Assembly (NCBI GenBank): GCA_044359885.1
Contig: JBIKLI010000089.1
Location: forward strand, 1-13,435
From: CAIOSQ01 sp044359885
GTDB taxonomy: Bacteria; Pseudomonadota; Alphaproteobacteria; CACIAM-22H2
Length of the DNA: 13,435 nt
Direction of reading: 5' to 3'
Of the stretch, positions 6,801 through 13,435 are shown piece after piece. Under the pieces are notes generated by a model, which worked only from the letters and a program-made list of their open reading frames with translations, searched no databases and had not been told where the DNA came from. Position numbers and translations under genes: made by a program. Numbering within the stretch: position 1 is the first letter of the stretch; each line of letters opens with the position of its first letter.

Positions 6801-7436
6801 ATGAGAACCGATACGCTGATCGATATGCTGGCACGCGACGCGGGCCCCGCGCCACGTGCGCTCGCCGCGCGACGCCTCGCGCCGGCCGCGCTCGCAGGGC
6901 TGCTGGCCAGCGTGGTAATCGCCGTCGGCCTCCTCGGCGCGATCCCCGCACCGATGTTCGCATCGCCTATCCCTTGGACGAAGATCGTCTATGCCGGCGC
7001 ACTGGCGCTGCCGACGAGTTGGCTGACCGCCCGGCTCGCGCGACCGGCCGCAGCGGTCGACTGGCCGCGCGGGCTGACGCTGGCGGTGTTCGGCACGATG
7101 GCCGCGCTCGGCGCCGCCTCTCTCTGGGCGGAGCCGGCCGGGCTGCGCCTGCCGGCCCTGCTGGGACAGTCCTGGAAGAGCTGCCCCTTCAGCGTGCTCG
7201 CCCTGTCGCTGCCGGCGCTCGCCGCCGCGCTTTGGGCGTTGCGCGATCTCGCCCCCACGCGTCCGCGCGCGGCGGGCGCCGCCGCAGGCCTTCTGGCCGG
7301 GTCGATCGGCGCGATCGGCTACGCGCTGCACTGCCCCGAAGCCGCGATCGCCTTTGTCGCGGCCTGGTACACGGCCGGGATCGCGCTGACGGGCGCCCTC
7401 GGCGCAGCGCTCGGCCCGCGGGTCCTGCGATGGTGA
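6801..7436 (+). CDS. nrsF: NrsF (DUF1109) membrane anti-sigma factor
   Basis: This 211-residue inner-membrane protein has about six hydrophobic segments. Family hallmarks are the N-terminal MRTDTLIDMLARDAGP, WKSCPFSVLALSLPAL and YALHCPEAAIAFVAAWYTAGI. It should hold the ECF sigma factor at the membrane until a stress signal releases it. The two conserved cysteines are present here as C128 (KSCPF) and C178 (LHCPE). In Caulobacter NrsF the matching pair was reported as needed for the response to metals such as chromium and cadmium (from memory). ATG 6801 has AGGA 8 bases upstream (6789-6792). An in-frame ATG at 6765 overlaps the sigma gene and would add a non-family N-terminus. Its position directly after the sigma gene and its intact cysteines suggest a working switch. 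Confidence 0.9.
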   Translation: MRTDTLIDMLARDAGPAPRALAARRLAPAALAGLLASVVIAVGLLGAIPAPMFASPIPWTKIVYAGALALPTSWLTARLARPAAAVDWPRGLTLAVFGTMAALGAASLWAEPAGLRLPALLGQSWKSCPFSVLALSLPALAAALWALRDLAPTRPRAAGAAAGLLAGSIGAIGYALHCPEAAIAFVAAWYTAGIALTGALGAALGPRVLRW

Positions 7437-7484
7437 GCGAGACCGGAAAATCCTTCCCGGGTCGGAGAGAGTCGATTGCGATCG

Positions 7485-7796
7485 GTTCGCAACGTATCCG
7501 GCGACAGCGAAACAGTTTCCATATTCGTCGGGTTCGAACGCGGGGAGCGCGTTTTCGCTTCCTGCTTCGAGTTGGCCGCCGGTTCGCGCTTCGGCCCTGC
7601 GCAGCGCGGCTTTTAGCTTGGCGGATGCATTCTCGATGGGATCGAAGTCGGGCCAGCAGGGCGGCAGATAGCGCAACTCGGCACCACGCGCCGCGATGTG
7701 AACCGCACCGGGTGTGCCGGAGGCTCCAGCCCTTGAGAGGATGGAGTATGGCGCGACGAGGGGCCAATGCTCCGCCGGAGCCTCGACCAGCGATCC
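7485..7796 (-). pseudogene. IS630-family transposase remnant, internally deleted
   Basis: The minus-strand frame carries the C-terminal hallmark of IS630/Tc1-mariner-like DDE transposases: GAELRYLPPCWPDFDPIENA followed by SAKLKAALRRAEART and FEPDEYGNCFAVAGYVA, with the last catalytic acidic residue in the DPIE block. A weaker upstream piece (GSLVEAPAEHWPL...ASGTPGAV, about 7700-7796) resembles the region before the DGP and DNL catalytic blocks. Those blocks, expected between GAV and AARGAELRY, are missing. There is no plausible start or stop in the expected places, and I could not find terminal inverted repeats or a TA duplication. It is a dead remnant between nrsF and the peptidase gene. The 7437-7484 and 7797-7836 flanks hold nothing else I can support. 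Confidence 0.75.
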
Positions 7797-7836
7797 GCTC
7801 AGCCTTGCCAGACCGACGCGAGATGAAACATCGCCC

Positions 7837-8982
7837 CTACCGGGGCCGCGCATCGTCCCGGTCATTCGCTTGCAGCCGCGCCGCGATGTCCCTGAACCAC
7901 GCCTCGACCGGCGCGTGGGGCAGCGCGGGCACGAAATGGCCGTCGCGGCCGGTCATGCCGGCATTGGCGACCATCGCGTTGAGCACCGCCTCGTCGACGG
8001 CCTGGATGACGGCCTCGAAGACCGGATTGAGGCCTTCGTCCGGCCAGGCCGCCAGCATCCGCCCCCCGGGGCGCGGCGCGAAGAAATCGGCGTTGGCGGT
8101 CGACAGCGCGAGGAAGATGTCGCCGGAACCGTGCGCGGCGATCGTGCCGCTGCGGCCGATGCCGAGGCCCGCGCGCCGCGCCAGGCGCTTGAGCTGATGC
8201 GGCAGCAGCGGCAGGTCGGTCGCGATCACGGCGATGATGGAGCCCTGGTCCGGCAGGCCGGGCGCGTCGCGCTCCAGCCATCGCCCGACCGGCATCCCGG
8301 CGATCGTCAGCTGGTGACGCTTGCCGAAATTCGCCTGCACCAGAACCCCGAGCGTGGCCGCCGTCCCGTCGAGATCGAGCACGCGCGACGCCGTCCCCGT
8401 GCCGCCCTTGAACTCGTAGCAGATCATGCCGGTCCCGCCGCCGACGCTGCCCTCCTCGACCGGTCCGGCGGCCGCGGCGTCGAGCGCCGCGAAGACATCG
8501 GCGTCGGTGACGTGGAAGCCGTTGATATCGTTCAGGTGGCCGTCATAGGTCTCGGCCGCGACCGGCAGCACCCAGCGGTCCATTCGCCCGGCGAAGTTCC
8601 GCACCATCCACTTGGCAAGCGCGTCGCGGGCGAGCCCGACGGAATGCGTGTTGGTGACGACGATCGGCAATTCGGTCCGCCCGGCCTCCTCGATCCACAC
8701 GAAGCCGGTCATCTCGCCGGCGCCGTTGAGGCTGTGGACGCCGGCGAAGACCGGAATCCCCGCGCCGGCGCGGCCGCGGGGATGGATGGCGGTGACGCCC
8801 GTACGCACCGGCCCCTGCCCCACGACCAACCCGCCGTCGCCGCGGATCATCGTGCGAAAGCCGATCTCGACGCCGGGCACGTCGGTGATCGCGTTGGCGG
8901 GGCCGGGCGTTCCCTGGAACGGGATGCCGAGCGCGCGGGCGCGGCGCCTGCCTGACGGGGTCGTGAGCAACGGATCGGTCAT
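7837..8982 (-). CDS. dmpA: P1 family (DmpA/OAT-like) aminopeptidase
   Basis: This 381-residue enzyme belongs to the self-processing Ntn-like P1 peptidases, which remove N-terminal residues, including D- or beta-amino acids in known members. Family blocks are ARALGIPFQGTPGPANAITD, PVRTGVTAIHPRG, FAGVHSLNGAGEMTGFVWIEE, TNTHSVGLARDA, AAETYDGHLNDINGFHVT, SVGGGTGMICYEFKGG, VLVQANFGKRHQLTIAG and ATDLPLLPHQLKRLARR. The predicted self-cleavage site is between G285 and S286 (HGSGDIFLA), making S286 the nucleophile of the small subunit. ATG 8982 has GGAG upstream and gives the standard N-terminus; longer frames lack family similarity. There is no signal peptide, so it is probably cytoplasmic. It diverges from the class V aminotransferase with 79 bases between them. 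The gene is intact and of usual length. Confidence 0.9.
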   Translation of the reverse strand: MTDPLLTTPSGRRRARALGIPFQGTPGPANAITDVPGVEIGFRTMIRGDGGLVVGQGPVRTGVTAIHPRGRAGAGIPVFAGVHSLNGAGEMTGFVWIEEAGRTELPIVVTNTHSVGLARDALAKWMVRNFAGRMDRWVLPVAAETYDGHLNDINGFHVTDADVFAALDAAAAGPVEEGSVGGGTGMICYEFKGGTGTASRVLDLDGTAATLGVLVQANFGKRHQLTIAGMPVGRWLERDAPGLPDQGSIIAVIATDLPLLPHQLKRLARRAGLGIGRSGTIAAHGSGDIFLALSTANADFFAPRPGGRMLAAWPDEGLNPVFEAVIQAVDEAVLNAMVANAGMTGRDGHFVPALPHAPVEAWFRDIAARLQANDRDDARPR

Positions 8983-9061
8983 CGCGCATCTCCGCTTCGT
9001 GCTAGACTCGCGGGGCATATCGAGCGCCGCGCCTGCGCGGCTCCACCGGGGACAAGGGACC

Positions 9062-10222
9062 ATGAACGCCATCGCGACGCCAGCGCCGCTCGCCAGCCAG
9101 CGCCATCTCTTCGACATCCCGCGCGACATCGCCTATCTCAATTGCGCCTATTTCGGGCCGTTCCTCAAGACGGTGCGCGAGGCCGGGATCGCCGGCATCG
9201 ACCGGCGCGTCCATCCCTGGGGAATCGAGCGCGACAGCTTCTACGACGAGGTCGAGGAGGTACGCGCGCTCTTCGCCCGCCTGCTCGGCGCGGGCGCCGA
9301 CGACATCTCGATCGTGCCGTCCTCCAGCTACGGCCTCGCGGTCGCGGCCGCGAACATCGCCATCGCCAGGGGCCAGAACGTGGTCGTGCCGCAGCACGAG
9401 CATTCCTCGAATTTCTATGTCTGGCACCGCAACGCGATCGCCGCCGGCGCCAGCGTGCGCGTCGTCGAACGGCCCGCGGACGGCGACTGGACCGCCGCCG
9501 TGCTGGCACAGATCGACGCCTCGACGGCGGTGGTCGCCATGCCCAACTGCCACTGGTCCGACGGCAGCCTGATCGATCTCGTCGCGATCGGCGCCGCGGC
9601 GCGCCGTGCCGGTGCGGCCCTGGTCGTCGACGCCACGCAGTCGGTGGGCGCATGGCCCTTCGACCTCGCGGCGGTGCAGCCGGACTACGTGATGTGCTCG
9701 GGCTACAAATGGCTGTTCTGCCCCTACGTGCTGGGCTTTCTCTACGTGGCGCCGCATCGCCAGCAGGGTCAGGGCATCGAGTTCCACGGCTTCAACCGCG
9801 CCGGCGCGCGGTCGAACATGGGCGCCGTCTTCGACCATGTCTTCGAGTTCGAGCCCGGCGCACGGCGCTTCGACATGGGCGAGCGCAGCAATTTCGTGTC
9901 GCTGCCGATGGCGAAGCGCGCGCTTGGCCAGTTGCTGGAATGGAGCGTACCGCGGATCGCGGCGACGCTGGCCCCGATGACCACGGAGATCGCCGCGCGC
10001 GGCGCCGAGCTTGGCCTCGGCGCGCCGCGCGGCGACAGGCGGCTCGGGCATCTGATCGGCCTGTCCAATCCGCGCGGTTGGGCGCCGGACATCCAGAAGC
10101 GCCTGTGGGCGCAGCGCGTCCATGTCAGCCTGCGCGGCGACAGGCTGCGGATCAGCCCGCATGTCTACAACGACCGCGAGGACATCGACCGGCTGTTCGC
10201 AGCCCTGCGCGCGGCGCTTTGA
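9062..10222 (+). CDS. PLP-dependent class V aminotransferase (isopenicillin N epimerase/CsdB-like)
   Basis: This 386-residue fold-type I PLP enzyme has the Schiff-base lysine K216 (CSGYKWLFCPY), the pyridine-nitrogen aspartate D190 (LVVDATQSVGAWPF), a cofactor-phosphate region at SSSYGLAVA (87-95) and the substrate-side motif NCHWSDGS (162-169). It resembles aminotransferase/desulfurase-fold members annotated as isopenicillin N epimerase-like, whose actual substrates vary. No cysteine loop typical of a dedicated cysteine desulfurase is evident, so I do not assign that role. ATG 9062 is preceded by AAGGGA at a good distance. The gene is divergent from the aminopeptidase and convergent with ilvE, with only 16 bases between the stop codons. 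The specific reaction cannot be told from sequence. Confidence 0.85.
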   Translation: MNAIATPAPLASQRHLFDIPRDIAYLNCAYFGPFLKTVREAGIAGIDRRVHPWGIERDSFYDEVEEVRALFARLLGAGADDISIVPSSSYGLAVAAANIAIARGQNVVVPQHEHSSNFYVWHRNAIAAGASVRVVERPADGDWTAAVLAQIDASTAVVAMPNCHWSDGSLIDLVAIGAAARRAGAALVVDATQSVGAWPFDLAAVQPDYVMCSGYKWLFCPYVLGFLYVAPHRQQGQGIEFHGFNRAGARSNMGAVFDHVFEFEPGARRFDMGERSNFVSLPMAKRALGQLLEWSVPRIAATLAPMTTEIAARGAELGLGAPRGDRRLGHLIGLSNPRGWAPDIQKRLWAQRVHVSLRGDRLRISPHVYNDREDIDRLFAALRAAL

Positions 10223-10238
10223 GGCGCCGCAGCCCGCT

Positions 10239-11153
10239 TCACCAGACCGGCGTCAGCCAGTGGGCATGGGCGTCGTTGCGCCCGTGGACGACGTCGAAAT
10301 AGGCCTTCTGGACCGCCCGCGTCACCGGCCCCGGCCGGCCGTCGCCGACATCGATGCGGCCGACGGAGCAGATCGGGATGACTTCCCAGCCCGAGCCGCA
10401 GGCGAACATCTCGTCGGCCGCGACGATCTCTGAGCGATCGACGCGGCGCTGCTCGACCTCGAGGCCGAGGCCGGTGCGCGCCAGTTCGATCACCGTGTCG
10501 CGCGTGATCGATTCCAGGATGTCGCTGCCGATGTCGGGCGTGATCAGCCGGCCGTCGCGGACCAGGAAGACGCAGGCGCCGCTGGCTTCCGACAGCTTGC
10601 CTTCCTGGGTCAGCATCAGCGCGCCGTCATAGCCCGCGGCCCGCGCCTCGAGCTCCGCGGCGCGGTTGTTGACGTAGTTGGCGGTGCATTTGACCCGCGG
10701 GGGCAGGACGTTGTCGGCGATGCGCGTGTAGGACGAGATCATCGCCGCCATGCCGGTCTCCAGCCGCGGCGAGGACCCGCGGATCACGGCGCCGGCGACG
10801 ATCCCGGTCGGCCCGGTCGTCGCCAGTTCGTCGTCGCCGTCGAGAAAGGCGATCACGCGGAAATGGGCGGTGGCGCGGATGGCGTTGGCGCGGCTGACCT
10901 CGATCACCGCGCGCTCCAGCTCCTCGACCGGCGGGATCCGGGCGTAGCGCATCGCCTTCATGCCGAAGCGCAGCCGCGCCATGTGCTCGCGCAGGCGGAA
11001 GACGTAGAGCTGCCGGGCCTCGTCGTTCCAGTAGCCGCGCAGCCCCTCGAAGACCGCCGCGCCGTATTTCACGGCGGAGGCGAAGGCGTGGATCCGGCAG
11101 TCGGGGTAATCGACGATCCTGCCGTCGAGATACATCTTGGGTTCGGTCGGCAT
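10239..11153 (-). CDS. ilvE: Class IV branched-chain amino acid aminotransferase
   Basis: This 304-residue fold-type IV PLP enzyme exchanges the amino group between branched-chain amino acids and 2-oxoglutarate, the last step of Val/Ile/Leu synthesis or the first of their breakdown. Visible features are VFEGLRGYW (34-42), the PLP lysine K155 (PRVKCTANYVNN), the cofactor-contacting glutamate E189 (KLSEASGACVFLV), the phosphate-binding region SITRDTVIELA and the C-terminal ADEMFACGSGWEVIPI. Length matches IlvE. ATG 11153 starts MPTEPKMYLDGRIVDY, the normal N-terminus. The gene faces away from the threonine-aldolase-like gene (84-base gap). D-amino acid aminotransferase and aminodeoxychorismate lyase share the fold, but the overall pattern fits IlvE best. 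Confidence 0.87.
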   Translation of the reverse strand: MPTEPKMYLDGRIVDYPDCRIHAFASAVKYGAAVFEGLRGYWNDEARQLYVFRLREHMARLRFGMKAMRYARIPPVEELERAVIEVSRANAIRATAHFRVIAFLDGDDELATTGPTGIVAGAVIRGSSPRLETGMAAMISSYTRIADNVLPPRVKCTANYVNNRAAELEARAAGYDGALMLTQEGKLSEASGACVFLVRDGRLITPDIGSDILESITRDTVIELARTGLGLEVEQRRVDRSEIVAADEMFACGSGWEVIPICSVGRIDVGDGRPGPVTRAVQKAYFDVVHGRNDAHAHWLTPVW

Positions 11154-11237
11154 GCGGCTCTCCCGGTTGCGCGCGGAAGGCTAGCATCGCCGCGCCGCCG
11201 CCGTTAGGGTCGATCCGAAGCGAGGAGAGATCGACGC

Positions 11238-12296
11238 ATGGACGACACGACGATGCCGGCGGGCCCGGATTTCCGCAGCGACAATGTCGGCGCCGCGGCG
11301 CCGGAGATCATCGCCGCGCTGGCCCGCGCGAATGCCGACACCGCGACCGGCTATGGGGGCGACGCGTGGTCGCAGCGGCTGCAGGCGCGCTTCGCCGAAA
11401 TCTTCGGCGCCCAGGTCGGCGTCTTCGCCGTCGCCACCGGGACCGCCGCCAATGCGCTGGCGATGGCGGCGATCACGCCGTCCTGGGGCGCGGCGTTCTG
11501 CCATGCCCGCGCCCATGTCCTGACGTCCGAGGTGAACGCGACCGGCTTCTTCAGCGGCGGCGGCCTGCTCGTGCCCGTCGACGGGCCGCATGGCAAGGTC
11601 GATCCGGCCGCGCTCGACGGGGCGATCCATGCCCAGGGCAAGGGAATGATGCACCGCTCCCAGCCCGCCTCCCTCAACCTCGTCCAGGCAACCGACCTGG
11701 GCGCCGTCTACACCGCCGAAGAGGTCCGTGCGGCGACGGCCGTGGCGAAGCGCCACGGCCTGAAGGTCCATATGGACGGCGCACGCTTCGCCAACGCGGT
11801 CGCCCATCTGGGCTGCGATCCCGCGGACCTGACGACCCGGGCCGGCGTCGACATCCTGTCCTTCGGCATGACCAAGAACGGCGGGCTGCTCTGCGACGCC
11901 ATCGTCGTCTTCGACGCGGAAATCGCCCGCACGATCGCCTGGCAGATCCGCCGCGCCGGCCATGTCTGGTCCAAGGGACGCTTCGCCGCGGCGCAGCTGC
12001 TCGCCTATCTGGACGACGATCTCTGGCTGCGCAACGCGCGACGCTCGAACGCGCTGGCCGCGCGTTTCGACGCCGGCGTCCGGACGATACCGGGCGTCGG
12101 GCTCTGGGCGCCGATCGAGGCCAACGAGATCTTCCTGCGTGCCGAGCCTGCGACCCTCGACCGTCTGCAGCGTTCGGGCATCCGCTTCGTGCGCCGCGCG
12201 CCGGACATGGCGCGCTTCGTCTGCCGCTTCGACGGGACCGAAGCCGAGATCGACGCGCTGCTCGCCGCGCTGGCGAAGGCGGTGGCCGATGCCTGA
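11238..12296 (+). CDS. ltaE: Low-specificity L-threonine aldolase-like enzyme (beta-eliminating lyase family)
   Basis: This 352-residue fold-type I PLP enzyme probably splits L-threonine or related 3-hydroxy amino acids to glycine and an aldehyde. Visible residues are the early FRSDN motif (12-16), TGYGGDAWS (37-45), ATGTAAN (66-72), the PLP-ring aspartate D180 in KVHMDGARFANA and the Schiff-base lysine K213 (SFGMTKNGG). One oddity: where family members I recall have a DECGAPEFFTGG-like block, this protein has SEVNATGFFSGG (97-108), so substrate preference may differ. ATG 11238 follows an AGGAG-type site (11223-11227). The 3' end overlaps the dehydrogenase gene by 8 bases, so the two are probably co-translated. 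Confidence 0.83.
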   Translation: MDDTTMPAGPDFRSDNVGAAAPEIIAALARANADTATGYGGDAWSQRLQARFAEIFGAQVGVFAVATGTAANALAMAAITPSWGAAFCHARAHVLTSEVNATGFFSGGGLLVPVDGPHGKVDPAALDGAIHAQGKGMMHRSQPASLNLVQATDLGAVYTAEEVRAATAVAKRHGLKVHMDGARFANAVAHLGCDPADLTTRAGVDILSFGMTKNGGLLCDAIVVFDAEIARTIAWQIRRAGHVWSKGRFAAAQLLAYLDDDLWLRNARRSNALAARFDAGVRTIPGVGLWAPIEANEIFLRAEPATLDRLQRSGIRFVRRAPDMARFVCRFDGTEAEIDALLAALAKAVADA

Positions 12297-13215
12297 GCGC
12301 GTCGTGAATCTCGGCGGGCTGCGCGACGTCTTCGTCGGCCAGCTCGCGGCCACCTACGAACTCGTCGCCATCGACGATCCGCGCGCCGCGACGGCGACCG
12401 CCGCGGTCACCACCGGCGGGATCGGCATCTCGGCGGCGCAGATCGCCGCGCTTCCGCGGCTGCGCGTCGTCTCCGGCTTCGGGGTCGGTTACGATCGCGT
12501 CGACATCGCCGCCGCGCGGGCGCGCGGGATCGTCGTCACCAACACGCCCGGGCTGACCGATCGCTGCGTGGCCGACCACGCCATGGCGCTCTTCCTCGCC
12601 GTCGCCCGGCGGGTCGCCGAGGGCGACCGCTTCGTGCGCGCGGGCAGATGGACCAGCGGCCGGCTGCCCGGCCTTGCCCATCGCGCGACCGGGCGCAAGC
12701 TCGGCATCCTGGGCATGGGCAGGATCGGCATGCAGATCGCCAGGCGCGCGGCGGCGTTCGACATGCCCGTCGGCTACCACAACCGGAATCCGCGCACCGA
12801 CACGGCCCATCGCTATTTCCCGAGCGTCGCGACCCTCGCCGCGTGGGCCGACGTGCTGGTGGTGGCATCGCCGGGCGGGGCCGCGACCCGCCATCTGGTC
12901 GATGCCGCGGCGCTGGCCGCCCTGGGCCCGGACGGCGTGATCGTGAACATCGCGCGCGGCACCATCATCGACGAAGCCGCGCTGCTCGCGGCGCTGAAGT
13001 CGCGGGCAATCGCCGGCGCCGGGCTCGACGTGTTCGAGGACGAACCGCGCATGTCCCAGGCGTTCCACCTCCTCGACAACGCCGTGCTGACGCCGCACAT
13101 CGCCGGCAGCACCGAAGAGACCTGGGGCGACTGCGAGGCGATGGCCGCCGAGAACCTGCGCCGGCACTTCGCCGGCGAGGCCCTGCTGTCGCCGATCCCC
13201 GAACTTGCGCCCTGA
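12289..13215 (+). CDS. D-isomer-specific 2-hydroxyacid dehydrogenase (hydroxypyruvate/glyoxylate reductase-like)
   Basis: This 308-residue cytoplasmic oxidoreductase interconverts 2-oxo acids and D-2-hydroxy acids. The Rossmann nucleotide-binding motif is LGILGMGRIGMQIARR, with GMGRIG at 142-147. Catalytic residues are R223 (NIARGTIIDE), E252 (DVFEDEP) and H270 (TPHIAGSTEE). The strand after the glycine motif ends in YHNRNPR (163-169) with R166, not an acidic residue, which favours NADP(H). Length fits the glyoxylate/hydroxypyruvate reductase subgroup. ATG 12289 overlaps the upstream aldolase-like gene by 8 bases. The pairing suggests a shared job in hydroxy-amino acid, glycine or hydroxypyruvate turnover, but the exact substrate is not shown by the sequence. 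Confidence 0.87.
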   Translation: MPERVVNLGGLRDVFVGQLAATYELVAIDDPRAATATAAVTTGGIGISAAQIAALPRLRVVSGFGVGYDRVDIAAARARGIVVTNTPGLTDRCVADHAMALFLAVARRVAEGDRFVRAGRWTSGRLPGLAHRATGRKLGILGMGRIGMQIARRAAAFDMPVGYHNRNPRTDTAHRYFPSVATLAAWADVLVVASPGGAATRHLVDAAALAALGPDGVIVNIARGTIIDEAALLAALKSRAIAGAGLDVFEDEPRMSQAFHLLDNAVLTPHIAGSTEETWGDCEAMAAENLRRHFAGEALLSPIPELAP

Positions 13216-13405
13216 TCCGGTAGCCGGGCGTCCTGTCCCCGCATGAGGGCCGCCGGGCGATGGCAGGGGACCGGGCGGCCGTCATCGAAGGGCGCGTCTC
13301 CAATCTCCGCCCTGTCCCGGCCACCATTCCGAAACACGGCCCAGGCTGCGTCTACGGTGGCGTTGGCGCCTGCCGGGCTGACTTCATCACCGTTGGCGTG
13401 TGAAC

Positions 13406-13430
13406 GCCGAGGGGCCGGGAGGCCCCCGGC
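13406..13430. repeat. GC-rich hairpin at the right edge
   Basis: GGGGCC (13411-13416) and GGCCCC (13421-13426) form a perfect 6-bp stem around a GGGA loop. The stem extends by GCCG (13406-13409) pairing with CGGC (13427-13430), with A13410 bulged. No T-run follows before the window ends, so a factor-independent terminator is possible but not shown. It lies about 190 bases beyond the dehydrogenase stop. The rest of 13216-13405 holds no gene or site I can support. Confidence 0.4.
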
Positions 13431-13435
13431 GGATC

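Noticed and set aside
7714..8955. Plus-strand open frame opposite the aminopeptidase
   Set aside because: No family motif, while the minus strand has nearly every DmpA-family block.
8983..9061. Possible housekeeping promoter (GCTAGACT-like -10) between the aminopeptidase and class V aminotransferase
   Set aside because: No convincing -35 at the right distance, so I do not list it as a feature.
9002..10162. Long minus-strand open frame opposite the class V aminotransferase
   Set aside because: Low-complexity, Arg/Ala/Gly-rich translation without motifs; the opposite strand encodes an enzyme with all its catalytic residues.
12487..12492. GTAACC on the minus strand inside the dehydrogenase gene
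   Set aside because: No CGAA at the 16-base spacing; internal to a coding region.
11181..13167. Long minus-strand open frames opposite the aldolase-like and dehydrogenase genes
   Set aside because: No recognisable domain; they are products of GC-rich codon structure on the true strand.
1..13435. CRISPR arrays, tRNA or rRNA genes, riboswitches
   Set aside because: None seen: no regularly spaced repeats, no cloverleaf or rRNA-like sequence recognised, and no leader long enough with a known riboswitch pattern.

Overview
The window is high-GC DNA with tightly packed, often overlapping genes. Protein style, an ECF sigma/NrsF pair and GTAACC-type promoters suggest an alphaproteobacterium, perhaps Rhodospirillales-like. 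The taxonomic call is inference; there is no rRNA or other marker here.

Left part (1-1272, minus strand): two overlapping glycosyltransferase-like genes of the 'rSAM/selenodomain-associated transferase' 2 and 1 types (TIGR04283, then TIGR04282/DUF2064). Both look broken. The first has a frameshift and an in-frame TAG near its end. The second has lost the segment carrying the family's G-[ST]-D-C-P motif and changes frame at that point; it runs off the left edge.

Central part (1273-7436, plus strand): a radical SAM protein with a C-terminal cysteine-rich SPASM-like region, then a complete YnjBCD-type ABC importer (periplasmic binding protein, fused double permease, ATPase), then an ECF sigma factor and its NrsF (DUF1109) membrane anti-sigma factor. 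The divergent region 1273-1463 holds two back-to-back promoter-like elements: TGTAACC-N16-CGAA facing the radical SAM gene and TGTAACC-N16-CGAC facing the transferases. Their -35 boxes form a perfect 10-bp inverted repeat. A third copy, TGTAACC-N16-CGAA, sits directly in front of the sigma gene. From memory, GTAACC-N16-CGAA is the promoter pattern reported for Caulobacter SigF, the NrsF-controlled ECF sigma factor of heavy-metal stress. The most economical reading is that sigma/NrsF controls the radical SAM-importer operon, itself, and formerly the transferases. This sigma-controlled radical SAM + YnjBCD module is the most interesting content of the window.

Scar (7437-7836): after nrsF lies an internally deleted remnant of an IS630-type transposase on the minus strand.

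Right part (7837-13215): ordinary amino-acid metabolism genes. These are a DmpA-type P1 aminopeptidase (minus), a divergent class V aminotransferase (plus), a convergent branched-chain aminotransferase (minus), and a divergent two-gene operon of a threonine-aldolase-like enzyme overlapping a D-2-hydroxyacid dehydrogenase (plus). The last 220 bases hold no gene I can support, only a GC-rich hairpin at the very edge.
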